DNA from: Thermovibrio sp.
Lineage (GTDB): Bacteria > Aquificota > Desulfurobacteriia > Desulfurobacteriales > Desulfurobacteriaceae
Assembly: GCA_003978105.1 (NCBI GenBank)
Contig: QOAO01000013.1
Coordinates: 1-55,537 of the forward strand
DNA length: 55,537 nucleotides
Direction of reading: 5' to 3'
Below the pieces are notes generated by a model. That model searched no databases, was not told the DNA's origin, and worked only from the letters and a program-made list of their open reading frames with translations. The translations under genes were made by a program, and so were the position numbers. Within the stretch, counting starts at the first letter, position 1; each line of letters begins with the position of its first letter. Shown in pieces: positions 1 through 8,764 of the stretch.

Positions 1-576
1 ACAAAGCCGGGGAAGGGTGAGAGGAAGGCCGTAATAATTGATAGGGCTGATGAGATGAGGGAGGAGGCATCTAATGCCCTCCTCAAAACGTTGGAGGAAC
101 CTCCGGGCTATGCATTCTTGTGCCTAATAGGAAAGAATGAGGAGGCTGTAATCCCTACGATAAGGTCAAGGTGCAGAATCTTCAGGTTTGGCCCCCTTTC
201 GGAGAGCAACGTTATCTACATCTTAGAGAGAATGGGAATAAAACCGAAGGATAAGGCCGTTAAAGTTTCAAGGGGTAGCGTCGGAACTGCCGTGAGAATT
301 TTGGAGTCTCCCGTTGTGGAGCTCCTTGAGGAGCTCTTTAAACTTTTAAAGAGTCCAAACAAGCTGAAGTTGGTTACTACATACTCAGAAAAGTTTTCAA
401 AACTTTCAAGAGAGGAGGCTTTACTGTTTCTGAACTCCCTTGAAGTTCTTGTATTCGAAAAATCGGGAAATCCAAAGTGGGAAGATGCAATAAACAGAGC
501 AAGGAGCTTTCTGAAATTTTACGGGAAACCTCAATCTGTAATTGAGTGGCTGATTTTAGAAATTTTAAATATTTAA
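1..576 (+). CDS. holB: DNA polymerase III delta' subunit, C-terminal part (5' end outside window)
   Basis: The frame is open from base 1, so the gene is cut by the window edge. About 191 residues remain. The DRADEM and LLKTLEEPP segments are the sensor/AAA+ region typical of the clamp-loader delta' subunit and of DnaX-type ATPases. The SRC-RIFRF stretch that follows is also typical of the family. The subunit helps load the sliding clamp at the replication fork. The N-terminal Walker A region is not visible, so confusion with DnaX is possible, but the short C-terminal domain without a long tail favours delta'. It ends four bases from the convergent purA stop. Confidence 0.8.
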   Translation, partial: TKPGKGERKAVIIDRADEMREEASNALLKTLEEPPGYAFLCLIGKNEEAVIPTIRSRCRIFRFGPLSESNVIYILERMGIKPKDKAVKVSRGSVGTAVRILESPVVELLEELFKLLKSPNKLKLVTTYSEKFSKLSREEALLFLNSLEVLVFEKSGNPKWEDAINRARSFLKFYGKPQSVIEWLILEILNI

Positions 577-580
577 TTTG

Positions 581-1870
581 TTACCATATCTCCTCTCTTA
601 CAATTGTCTCGTCCCTCTGTGGACCTGTTGATACAATTGGAACAGGAACGTCCAAGTAATCCTCTACGAATTTAATAAAGTTCTTAGCCTCCTCTGGAAG
701 GTCTTTCCAGCTCCTTATGTGAGTCGTTTCCCTTTTCCAACCTGGTAGCGTTTCGTAAATGGGTTTTACCTGAGATAGCTCCTTCGCTGTCGATGGAAAC
801 CTGCCAATAACCTCCCCGTCTAACTCATAACCGACGCAGACTTTTATCTCGTCAAAGGCATCCAAAACGTCAAGTTTTGTTATGATTAAACCATCGAGGC
901 CGTTTACTTCCTTTGAAAACTTAACTGCAAATAGGTCCAACCAACCACACCTTCTCGGCCTTCCTGTTGTTGAACCGTACTCATGTCCGCGGGCTCTGAG
1001 GAGCTCCCCTATGTTGTCCTTTAGTTCAGTCGGGAAGGGACCTCCTCCAACCCTTGTCGTGTAAGCTTTTGCAATACCTAATACCCTTTCTACCTTTTTG
1101 GGACTTATTCCTGCTCCTGCTGAGATTCCAAGTGCCGATGAGTTTGACGATGTTACAAAGGGATACGTTCCGACATCTATATCAAGCAGTGTTGCCTGAG
1201 CTCCTTCAAAGAGAACCCTCTCTCCAGAGTCAATTGCTCTATTCAGAAGGGACACCGTATCACAGACGAACTGAGAGATTTTTTCGTAAATCCTCATTGT
1301 ATGAGAGAAAATTTCGTCAAAGTTGAAGTTTACGGGATAGTTGTAAACGTACTTAAGTGTTAGTTCCTTTTCCCTCAAATTCCAGCGAAGTTTCTCCTTA
1401 AAGCTAACCTCATCCTTAAGATCTGCTATTCTTATTCCTACCCTTCCGGCCTTGTCCCTGTAGGCGGGTCCTATTCCCTTAAGTGTTGTTCCTATTGAGC
1501 CGTTTCCCTTTAGCTTTTCTGATGCTGCGTCTAACTCCTTGTGGTAGGGAAATATTACATGGGCTCTCTCACTTACGAATAGCCTTCCTTCAGGGTTCTT
1601 TCCAACCCTCTTTATAAATTCAGTTTCGTTCCAAAGGGACTCAAGGTCTATAACCATTCCGTTTCCTAAAACGCACCTTTTATCGTCGTGGAGGATTCCG
1701 GATGGTAGAAGGTGAAGAACGTACTTCGTTCCATTTATAACAACTGTATGGCCTGCGTTGTTTCCTCCCTGATACCTCACAATGTAGTCGGCCTTTTCAG
1801 ATAGTATGTCAACAATCTTTCCCTTTCCTTCATCTCCCCACTGTGTTCCAACTATTGCCAGAGTGGACAT
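581..1870 (-). CDS. purA: Adenylosuccinate synthetase
   Basis: PurA converts IMP, aspartate and GTP to adenylosuccinate, the first committed step to AMP. The 429-residue product has the N-terminal P-loop-like GDEGKGK (residues 12-18), GGNNAGHTVV with the catalytic His, and TTGRPRRCGWLD and GTQWGDEG blocks typical of the family. An upstream in-frame start would add ten residues, but the ATG at 1870 has a GGAGG Shine-Dalgarno seven bases before it, so that start is chosen. It is the last gene of the thrC-hisZ-purA operon. HisZ-purA adjacency also occurs in many proteobacteria. Confidence 0.97.
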   Translation of the reverse strand: MSTLAIVGTQWGDEGKGKIVDILSEKADYIVRYQGGNNAGHTVVINGTKYVLHLLPSGILHDDKRCVLGNGMVIDLESLWNETEFIKRVGKNPEGRLFVSERAHVIFPYHKELDAASEKLKGNGSIGTTLKGIGPAYRDKAGRVGIRIADLKDEVSFKEKLRWNLREKELTLKYVYNYPVNFNFDEIFSHTMRIYEKISQFVCDTVSLLNRAIDSGERVLFEGAQATLLDIDVGTYPFVTSSNSSALGISAGAGISPKKVERVLGIAKAYTTRVGGGPFPTELKDNIGELLRARGHEYGSTTGRPRRCGWLDLFAVKFSKEVNGLDGLIITKLDVLDAFDEIKVCVGYELDGEVIGRFPSTAKELSQVKPIYETLPGWKRETTHIRSWKDLPEEAKNFIKFVEDYLDVPVPIVSTGPQRDETIVREEIW

Positions 1871-1906
1871 TAAACTTCCTCCAGAAAAAATTCCCGCCAA
1901 ATGATA

Positions 1907-3178
1907 CTATATATTTTCAACCATTATTAGCTTTTCTATAGAGTCCAATATTTCTTCGGTTGATTCTGGAAGAGGAACAAACTTTTCCTCAGACAGGAAA
2001 AGGAGATTCTTTGGTTCTTTTTCCTTATTTACAACAATTACGTATTTGAATCCCTTTTTAAAGGCTACCTTAACAGAAGTTTCGTAGTCCCTTTTGACAA
2101 TGTCCCTTGAAACCGAGTATCCTCGATTCCTCAACTCCGAGGCAAGTTTGTAGGCAGTTTGGAGCTCCTTCCTTAAATCCACTATGTAAAAGTCCTTTTT
2201 TTTCTTAACGTTTAGTGAGTTCTTCCTCTCTAAGAGCTCCTGAAGGGCATCAACGTTAACGGCAATTCCGGTAGCCGGAAGTTTCCTACCAAACTTCTCT
2301 ATGAGAGTGTTGTACCTTCCCCCACCTCCAAGTGAAAAGCCGTAGAGTGGATGGAATACTTCAAATGTAATTCCCGTGTGGTATTCCATTCCCCTTCTTT
2401 CTGAAAGGTCGAAAATAACATTTTTCTCAAATCCATAACTTTTAAGAATTCCATAAACTTCCTTTAGCTCATTGATGGTTCTCTTTACCCTCTCACTTTT
2501 AAAGAGATCCTCCGCTCTCTCAAAAACCTCTTCTTTTCCGTAGAGCTCCAACAAACTCCTCAGCTTTTCCCTTCTTTCACCTTCGATTCCATTCTGGTCG
2601 CAGAAGATTTCAAGTCCTGAAAAATCCTTGTGGCTCAAGATTTCAACTATCTCTTTTCTGTTTTCTATCGAAAGCTCTCCAACGGCACTGTTTAAGAATT
2701 CCGTGTGGCCTATGTCTATCTGGAACGATCTGAGTCCCAATTCTCTTAAAACGTTTACAACAACAGCGACAACTTCAGCATCTGCCTCCCTTTCATCTAC
2801 GCCTATAAGCTCAAACCCAAACTGAAAAATCTCCCTGTCCTCCTCCGAGTCTCTGAATGCCTTTCCAGAGTAGTAGAACCTAAAGGGAGGTTCATCGTCC
2901 TTAAAGGAGGATGCAACGATTCTTGCTATCTGAGGAGTAAAGTCGGGTCTTACTGCAAGTAGTCTCCCTGTAAATCTGTCTACCAACTTGAAGGAGATGC
3001 CTTCAAGTTTCTCATCAACCAATTTAAAGGTATCCAAAAACTCAATTGTCGGAGGAACTATCGGCTCGTACCCCCAGAGCTCCACAATTTCCTGTATTCT
3101 ATTTATTAAATACTCCCTCTTTCCCGCCTTTTCAGGTAGTAGTGTCTTAAATCCCTTTGGAATCTCCGATAGCTTCAT
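1907..3178 (-). CDS. hisZ: ATP phosphoribosyltransferase regulatory subunit HisZ
   Basis: This is a class II aminoacyl-tRNA synthetase paralogue of 423 residues. It resembles HisRS in motif 1 (LLPEKAGKREYLINRI) and in the RRGMEYHTG and GGGGRYNTL blocks, and it has a weak C-terminal domain. The combination fits HisZ, which assembles with short-form HisG to give histidine-regulated ATP phosphoribosyltransferase. A true HisRS would be expected to carry the full histidine A motifs. The start lies one base after the thrC stop, so the two are translationally coupled. HisA lies elsewhere in this window (7131), so the histidine genes are scattered. Confidence 0.87.
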   Translation of the reverse strand: MKLSEIPKGFKTLLPEKAGKREYLINRIQEIVELWGYEPIVPPTIEFLDTFKLVDEKLEGISFKLVDRFTGRLLAVRPDFTPQIARIVASSFKDDEPPFRFYYSGKAFRDSEEDREIFQFGFELIGVDEREADAEVVAVVVNVLRELGLRSFQIDIGHTEFLNSAVGELSIENRKEIVEILSHKDFSGLEIFCDQNGIEGERREKLRSLLELYGKEEVFERAEDLFKSERVKRTINELKEVYGILKSYGFEKNVIFDLSERRGMEYHTGITFEVFHPLYGFSLGGGGRYNTLIEKFGRKLPATGIAVNVDALQELLERKNSLNVKKKKDFYIVDLRKELQTAYKLASELRNRGYSVSRDIVKRDYETSVKVAFKKGFKYVIVVNKEKEPKNLLFLSEEKFVPLPESTEEILDSIEKLIMVENI

Positions 3179-3179
3179 C

Positions 3180-4241
3180 TTAAAATCCCAGATATTTAAT
3201 TATTTCTTCTCTGTCTGCCGGAAGTGTTACCGGCTGAACTCCCATTGAAATCGCAGTATCTGGGTCCTTTAAACCGTGACCTGTTAAAGTGCAGACTATC
3301 ACATCTCCCTTTTCAAAGATTCCCTTTTCCCTTGCACTCTTTATTACTCCGGCAATTGACGCTGCAGATGCAGGTTCACAGAAAATCCCTTCCGTTCTTG
3401 CAACCAACTTGTAAGCTTCAAGTATCTCCTCATCCGTAACCATGTCTATAAAACCGCCGGACTCTTCTGCTGCATTTACGGCTCCCTTCCAGCTTGCAGG
3501 ATTTCCGATTCTTATTGCAGTTGCTATCGTCTCGGGATTTTTAACGGGATGTCCTAAAACTATTGGAGCAGCTCCCGCTGCCTGCCAACCACACATTTTA
3601 GGTTTTGAATCAACCTTACCTGACTCGTAGTACTCCTTGTATCCCATCCAGTAGGCCGTTATGTTTCCGGCGTTTCCAACAGGGATAAAGTGATAGTCGG
3701 GGGCTCTCTTAAGCTGCTCACATATCTCAAATGCAGCTGTCTTTTGTCCCTGAAGCCTGTACGGATTTATCGAGTTAACGATTGTTATTGGGTAGCTACT
3801 ACCAATCTCCCTCACAATTTCAAGTGCATCGTCAAAGTTCCCCTTTATCTGTATAACCTCTGCTCCGTACATTACCGCTTGAGAGAGCTTCCCAAGGGCA
3901 ATCTTTCCCTCTGGAATTAGAACAACTGCCTTAAGTCCTGCCTTTGCCGCGTAAGCTGCGGCCGAAGCTGAGGTGTTTCCAGTTGACGCACATATAACGG
4001 CCCTTGCTCCCTCCTCAACGGCCTTTGAAACGGCCATTGTCATTCCCCTGTCCTTAAAAGAGCCTGTGGGGTTGAGTCCCTCGAACTTGAGGTAGAGCTC
4101 TATCCCAGGTTTAATCTCCTTTGCCAGATTGTCTGCCTTTATGAGGGGGGTATTTCCCTCAAGGAGAGTTATTACAGGAGTTTTATCTGAAACTGGAAGG
4201 AAATCCCTAAACTCCTCAATTACACCTTTCCACCTTTCCAT
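3180..4241 (-). CDS. thrC: Threonine synthase
   Basis: ThrC is the PLP enzyme that converts O-phosphohomoserine to threonine and phosphate. The 353-residue protein has the PLP lysine in [11 protein letters not shown] (Lys63), the [18 protein letters not shown] phosphate-binding region and the VPVGNAGN glycine loop. It belongs to the short bacterial/archaeal class. The ATG at 4241 is preceded by TTTTGGAGG and is preferred to a TTG 15 bases upstream. It is the first gene of the minus-strand operon with hisZ and purA and is transcribed divergently from dapA. Homoserine kinase, the preceding enzyme, is encoded at 7871. Confidence 0.95.
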   Translation of the reverse strand: MERWKGVIEEFRDFLPVSDKTPVITLLEGNTPLIKADNLAKEIKPGIELYLKFEGLNPTGSFKDRGMTMAVSKAVEEGARAVICASTGNTSASAAAYAAKAGLKAVVLIPEGKIALGKLSQAVMYGAEVIQIKGNFDDALEIVREIGSSYPITIVNSINPYRLQGQKTAAFEICEQLKRAPDYHFIPVGNAGNITAYWMGYKEYYESGKVDSKPKMCGWQAAGAAPIVLGHPVKNPETIATAIRIGNPASWKGAVNAAEESGGFIDMVTDEEILEAYKLVARTEGIFCEPASAASIAGVIKSAREKGIFEKGDVIVCTLTGHGLKDPDTAISMGVQPVTLPADREEIIKYLGF

Positions 4242-4316
4242 TAAATTTACCTCCAAAAAACAGTTAAAATACAGGGTTAGAAATTATAGCCTCTCTACTC
4301 AAATTTTGGAGGAGAC

Positions 4317-5192
4317 ATGTTCGAGGGAATCTACGTTGCCATTCCGACTCCCTTTAAAAACGGCTCTGTTGATAGGGAAGCACTTAAGGAGCACATTGAA
4401 TTTCTCATTGAAAACGGCGTTGATGGAATCGTTCCCTGCGGAACCACAGGGGAGAGCGCAACTTTATCCTACGAGGAGCACGAGGAAGTAATTGCGCTGA
4501 CGATAGAACAGTCAAGGGGAAGGGTGAAGGTAATTGCCGGAACCGGTTCAAACTCAACTTCTGAAGCCATAAGGCTTACAAAGTTTGCAGAGGAGGTTAA
4601 GGCTGACGGTGCTCTCCTCATAACTCCCTACTACAACAAACCGAATCAGGAAGGATTGTACCTTCACTTTAAAACCGTTGCAGAGACCGTTTCTATTCCG
4701 ATTGTTCTCTACAACGTTCCGGGGAGAACGGGAGTAAATATGCTTCCGGAGACTGTTGCAAGGCTTTCAGAAATAGACAACATTGTTGCCATAAAGGAGG
4801 CAACTGGAAGTACAAACGTTGCAACTGAAATAATTAACCTGTGTGGAGATAAAATCTCGGTTCTTTCCGGCGACGACCAGACATTCTTTCCACTACTTTC
4901 TTTAGGAGCAAAAGGGGTTATATCTGTAACTGCAAACGTTGTTCCTAAACGGGTTGTTGAGATGTACTCCTCCTTTAAAAATGGAAACTGGGAGAAGGCT
5001 TCGGAGATTCACAGAGAAATCTACCCTCTTTCAAAGGTTTTGTTCATTGATACAAATCCTATTCCCGTTAAAACAGCTCTTTGGATGATGGGAAGGATGG
5101 AGAAGGAGTTTAGACTTCCACTCTGTCCTACAACTCCCGAAAAGGAAGATAAGATAAGAAATACTTTAATCAAATTTGGAGTTATAAGGTGA
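4317..5192 (+). CDS. dapA: 4-hydroxy-tetrahydrodipicolinate synthase
   Basis: DapA condenses pyruvate with aspartate semialdehyde in the lysine/diaminopimelate pathway. The 291-residue TIM barrel shows the CGTTGES motif (residues 41-47), Tyr132 and Arg137 in LYNVPGRTGVN, and the Schiff-base lysine Lys160 in VAIKEATGS. The ATG is preceded by TTTTGGAGGAG. The gene overlaps the next one (protoglobin-PsiE) by four bases in a GTGA junction, and dapB follows, so the three appear to be one operon. Confidence 0.97.
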   Translation: MFEGIYVAIPTPFKNGSVDREALKEHIEFLIENGVDGIVPCGTTGESATLSYEEHEEVIALTIEQSRGRVKVIAGTGSNSTSEAIRLTKFAEEVKADGALLITPYYNKPNQEGLYLHFKTVAETVSIPIVLYNVPGRTGVNMLPETVARLSEIDNIVAIKEATGSTNVATEIINLCGDKISVLSGDDQTFFPLLSLGAKGVISVTANVVPKRVVEMYSSFKNGNWEKASEIHREIYPLSKVLFIDTNPIPVKTALWMMGRMEKEFRLPLCPTTPEKEDKIRNTLIKFGVIR

Positions 5193-6223
5193 GCTTAACT
5201 GCCGGAGTTGACTATAGGGATTTAGAAAGACTCTTTGACTACTTTGAGATAAGGGACAAGGATGTTAAGAATCTAAGGTTTTTAGGAAACATCCTCCTTC
5301 CCTACAAGGAGGAGTTTGCAGATGCCTTTTATGACAATCTCATGAAGTTTGAAGATATAAAGGAATACATTCCTGAAGCTAAGCTTCAGAGGTTAAAGAA
5401 AACAATAAAAATTTGGTATGAGAAGCTCTTTTCTGGAAAGTACGACTCTGAGTATCTCCTGTATCTCTTGAGAATCGCAAAGGCTCATGTTGAGGAAGGT
5501 ATTCCTCCTCACTACATAATCGTTGCAATGAACTTCGTTAGTCGTTTCTGTAGCCGACGCATAGCAAACTTTTTCTCCGAAAAGGCAAAGGTCTTCTTTG
5601 AGGACTACAGAAGAGAGCAGGAGAAGGTCTGTGACCCTTCAAAGGCCGAGATTGTTGAGGGATTTATTCTTGAGGAAGTCTTTGAGAGGATGGAGGACTT
5701 AAACAGGTCCTTGAGAAAGGTACTTGCCTTAAATGAGGACGTTTTAGTCTCCTACTACGTCGATGCAGAACTCCGAACCTTTTTTGAGGCCGGAAAAGTA
5801 GAGAGGGCTGCAATTAAGTTCAGCAAGAAGTTTGCAGTTTTTATGGACATAGCTATTCTTATAGGTTTAATGTTCCTTGCAATTTTCGTTATTGCGCTCT
5901 TTGGAATGGACATCTACCACTTCTTCCACGGAGACCTTGCTCATAGCCTCATTGCCGCAATGGGTGACCTCCTTATCCTCTGGACCGTTTTGGAGCTCCT
6001 CAACAGCGAGATAAAGTTCATGTTGGGTGGGGAACTTGCCGTTTCTGCATTTGTTAGCGTTGCACTGGCGGCAACAATAAGGGAAGCCCTTGTTGTTTCG
6101 TTGGAACACGGTAAACCTATAGAGTTCAAATTGGGAATTGGAGCCTTAATTCTAATCTTAGGAATAGTTTACGGGATAGTTAAGTGGTTTGAAATAAAGA
6201 GAAAAAAGAAGTTGGGAGAGTAG
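5189..6223 (+). CDS. Protoglobin/globin-sensor domain fused to a PsiE-like membrane domain
   Basis: The N-terminal ~175 residues are all-helical and resemble the protoglobin/globin-coupled-sensor fold. The pattern RIAKAHVEEGIPPHYI places His100 as the likely haem-proximal ligand, with the usual GI-P turn after it. A linker leads to three or four membrane helices (about residues 215-240, 250-272, 283-303, 315-335). The ELLNSEIKFMLGG region and the following helices look like the PsiE family. GTG start, overlapping the dapA stop by four bases; dapB begins three bases after the stop. The architecture suggests a membrane-anchored haem sensor for O2, NO or CO. No output enzyme domain is visible. 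Haem binding and the PsiE assignment are inferred from pattern only. Confidence 0.72.
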   Translation: MSLTAGVDYRDLERLFDYFEIRDKDVKNLRFLGNILLPYKEEFADAFYDNLMKFEDIKEYIPEAKLQRLKKTIKIWYEKLFSGKYDSEYLLYLLRIAKAHVEEGIPPHYIIVAMNFVSRFCSRRIANFFSEKAKVFFEDYRREQEKVCDPSKAEIVEGFILEEVFERMEDLNRSLRKVLALNEDVLVSYYVDAELRTFFEAGKVERAAIKFSKKFAVFMDIAILIGLMFLAIFVIALFGMDIYHFFHGDLAHSLIAAMGDLLILWTVLELLNSEIKFMLGGELAVSAFVSVALAATIREALVVSLEHGKPIEFKLGIGALILILGIVYGIVKWFEIKRKKKLGE

Positions 6224-6226
6224 AAA

Positions 6227-7009
6227 ATGGTAAAGCTTACCGTTGCAGGTGCTAAGGGTAGGATGGGTTCATTGATAGCAAATTTAGCCCTTCAGGACAG
6301 TGATTTTGAGCTTGTAGGGGTTACGGAAAGACCTGACTCTGAGTTCATAGGGAGCGAATTTTCAAAAGGGGTTAAATTTTACAGTTCTTTAAAGGAGCTT
6401 AAGGAAAAGCCAGATGTTCTCATTGACTTTACTACTCCTAATGCGACCTTAAAAAACGTTGAAGATGCAAAAACTTTGGGGATTTCCCTTGTAATAGGAA
6501 CTACGGGATTTTCTGAAGAGGAAAAAAGGATAATAGAGGAGGCCTCCAAGGCTATTCCGATAGTTCTCTCTCCCAACATGAGTTTAGGGGTAAACATTTT
6601 ATTTAAGATAGTTGGAGAAGTTACAAGAGCTTTAAAGGATAAGGGTTACGATGTAGAGATTTTTGAGATTCACCACAGGTTTAAAAAGGATGCCCCTTCT
6701 GGAACTGCCATGAGGTTGGCAGAGATAGTTGCGGAAAATTTGGGTAAAAACTTAGAGGATGTGGCCGTTTATGGAAGGAAGGGACTCATGGGGGAGAGAA
6801 AGCCCGATGAGATTGGAATTCTCTCCTCAAGAATGGGGGACGTTGTAGGAGACCATACAGTATTCTTTGGAACGTTGGGAGAGAGATTAGAGCTCACCCA
6901 CAGGGCAACGAGCAGGGAGACTTTTGCAAGGGGAGCTTTGGTTGCTGCAAAGTGGATTGCCGATAAGGAACCAGGACTCTATACGATGTTTGACGTTTTA
7001 GGGATTTGA
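6227..7009 (+). CDS. dapB: 4-hydroxy-tetrahydrodipicolinate reductase
   Basis: DapB reduces the DapA product with NAD(P)H. The 260-residue protein has the N-terminal nucleotide-binding GAKGRMG motif, the TTG-F region of the fold, and the catalytic block EIHHRFKKDAPSGTA with its His, Lys and Gly-Thr residues. The length is normal for the family. It lies in the dapA-globin-dapB operon, starting three bases after the preceding stop. The gene appears complete and ordinary; only its interrupting neighbour is unusual. Confidence 0.96.
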   Translation: MVKLTVAGAKGRMGSLIANLALQDSDFELVGVTERPDSEFIGSEFSKGVKFYSSLKELKEKPDVLIDFTTPNATLKNVEDAKTLGISLVIGTTGFSEEEKRIIEEASKAIPIVLSPNMSLGVNILFKIVGEVTRALKDKGYDVEIFEIHHRFKKDAPSGTAMRLAEIVAENLGKNLEDVAVYGRKGLMGERKPDEIGILSSRMGDVVGDHTVFFGTLGERLELTHRATSRETFARGALVAAKWIADKEPGLYTMFDVLGI

Positions 7010-7130
7010 TGAAAATGGTTGAAATCCTTTTTGTTCTATTTTTAATGTCTATAATTCTTTGACTGTTTTTTTATATGCTTAAGACAAGCCCAACCAAGTA
7101 AAGATGTAGCTTTTTCTTAGGAGGAAACAG

Positions 7131-7859
7131 GTGTTTGAGGTTATTCCGGCAGTTGATATAAAAGGCGGAAGGTGCGTAAGGCTCTATCAGGGAAGAGCTG
7201 ATAAGGAAAAGGTATACTTTGAAAATCCCGTTGAGGTTGCCAAAAGGTGGGAAAGTTTGGGAGCTCGTAGAGTCCACGTAGTTGACCTTGACGGTGCATT
7301 TGAGGGTGTTCCCAAGAACCTGCCAATAGTTAGAGAGATAGTAGAGGAGCTCTCCATTCCTGTTCAGTTTGGAGGAGGGGTAAGGACTTTAAAAGCCCTT
7401 GAGGAGCTATTTAAAGCCGGAGTTGACAGAGTGGTTGTTGGAACAGTTACCGTTGAAAATCCAGAGCTCTTTAAAGAAATGGTTAAAGAGTTTCCAAACA
7501 AAGTTGTTGTTGGGATAGATGCAAAGAACGGTATTGCAACGACAAAGGGCTGGGTAGAGCTTTCCGGGATTCCTGCAGTTGAACTTGCAAAAAGAGTTGA
7601 TGATGAAAACATATGGGGATTTGTGTATACTGACATATCAAGGGACGGAACTCTAACGAGTCCAAACTTTGAGGAAGTAAAGAAGTTTGCATCGTCGGTC
7701 ACTCACCCGGTTATAGCATCGGGCGGAGTTTCAAAATTAGAGGATTTAGTTAAACTTTCCAAAATTAAAAATGTTTTTGGTGCAATTGTTGGAAGGGCTC
7801 TCTATGAGGGAACTGTTGACCTAAAGGAAGCCCTTGAGGTTTTTGAAAATTCAAAATAA
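7131..7859 (+). CDS. hisA: Phosphoribosylformimino-5-aminoimidazole carboxamide ribotide isomerase
   Basis: HisA catalyses the Amadori rearrangement of ProFAR to PRFAR in histidine synthesis. The 242-residue (beta/alpha)8 barrel has the catalytic Asp in PAVDIKGG, the QFGGGVRT phosphate-binding strand, the second catalytic Asp in YTDISRDGT, and ASGGVS near the C-terminus. It starts with GTG, six bases after a TTAGGAGG ribosome-binding site. A gap of 121 AT-rich bases separates it from dapB. It may carry a promoter, but I see no convincing paired -35/-10. ThrB follows after 11 bases, suggesting cotranscription. Confidence 0.96.
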   Translation: MFEVIPAVDIKGGRCVRLYQGRADKEKVYFENPVEVAKRWESLGARRVHVVDLDGAFEGVPKNLPIVREIVEELSIPVQFGGGVRTLKALEELFKAGVDRVVVGTVTVENPELFKEMVKEFPNKVVVGIDAKNGIATTKGWVELSGIPAVELAKRVDDENIWGFVYTDISRDGTLTSPNFEEVKKFASSVTHPVIASGGVSKLEDLVKLSKIKNVFGAIVGRALYEGTVDLKEALEVFENSK

Positions 7860-7870
7860 AAGGGGTTGAT

Positions 7871-8764
7871 ATGAAGTTTAAAGTTTCTGTTCCAGCTTCT
7901 ACAAGTAACTTGGGGCCGGGATTTGATGCTTTGGGACTTGCCCTCAGCCTCTACAACGATTTCTACTTTGAACCCTCAGAGCTCTACTCTGTAGAGATAG
8001 AGGGGGAGGGAAAGGAGGAACTCCCCAAGGATGAAAGAAACCTCTTTTTAAGGGCTTACAGAAGCACAATGGAGTACTTAGGTCTAAATCAACCTATAAG
8101 GGTTAAGCTCGTAAACAGGATTCCTTTGGGAAGGGGGCTTGGGAGCTCTGCAACGGCAATTGTAGGGGGAATACTTGCCGCTGAGAGAATTTCCGGAAAG
8201 AAACTTTCCCTTCCTGAGGTCATAGATATTGCATTTAAGTTTGAACCCCATCCAGACAACGTTCTGCCAGCATACACAGGTGGATTCGTTGTAGCCGCAA
8301 CGAACGGAGACCTCCACTATATAAAACTTGACTGGCCTGGAGATTTAAAGGTTGTAATTGTTGTTCCTGAACTCTTCCTCTCCACAGAAGATTCCCGCTC
8401 CGTCCTGCCGGAAAGCTATCCTAAGAAGGACGTTATTTTTAACATCCAAAGGGTTGCTCTACTTTTAGGAGCTCTCCAAAAGAGGGACTACGGGCTTTTA
8501 AAGGAGGCAGTTAAGGATAGAATCCATCAACCTTACAGGTGCGACCTTATTCCTTCCTTCTGGGAGGTCGTATCGGAAGGGTATAAAGCCGGAGCTTTCG
8601 CAGTTTACCTGTCCGGTGCCGGAAGCTGTATTGGAGCTCTCGCAGACGGTAACTTTGAGGAGATAGGAAGGGCGATGTGTAATGTTTTTGACGCTCTTGG
8701 AATAGAATCGAGGTACCTCGTTTTAGATGTTGACAGGGGCGGGGCCAAGATAGAGGAACTCTAA
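7871..8764 (+). CDS. thrB: Homoserine kinase
   Basis: ThrB is a GHMP-family kinase that makes O-phosphohomoserine, the substrate of ThrC encoded at 3180-4241. The 297-residue protein has the N-terminal VPASTSNLGPGFDALG motif, the GHMP ATP-binding loop PLGRGLGSSATA (around residue 90), and the C-terminal AVYLSGAGSCIGAL motif. The ribosome-binding site is weak (AGGGG). Its stop overlaps the convergent rsmH stop by four bases. Confidence 0.96.
   Translation: MKFKVSVPASTSNLGPGFDALGLALSLYNDFYFEPSELYSVEIEGEGKEELPKDERNLFLRAYRSTMEYLGLNQPIRVKLVNRIPLGRGLGSSATAIVGGILAAERISGKKLSLPEVIDIAFKFEPHPDNVLPAYTGGFVVAATNGDLHYIKLDWPGDLKVVIVVPELFLSTEDSRSVLPESYPKKDVIFNIQRVALLLGALQKRDYGLLKEAVKDRIHQPYRCDLIPSFWEVVSEGYKAGAFAVYLSGAGSCIGALADGNFEEIGRAMCNVFDALGIESRYLVLDVDRGGAKIEEL

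Noticed and set aside
1907..3178. Histidyl-tRNA synthetase instead of HisZ
   Set aside because: The overall fold matches both, but the weak histidine-binding motifs and C-terminal domain, and the position next to purA, favour HisZ. A full-genome check for a separate hisS would settle it.
4242..4316. Divergent thrC/dapA promoter
   Set aside because: A TATAAT is present on the minus strand (4283-4288), but no -35 at correct spacing could be found for either direction.
7010..7130. Promoter before hisA
   Set aside because: A TTGACT at 7059 and a TATAAT at 7050 exist but are not properly spaced to each other or to other hexamers.
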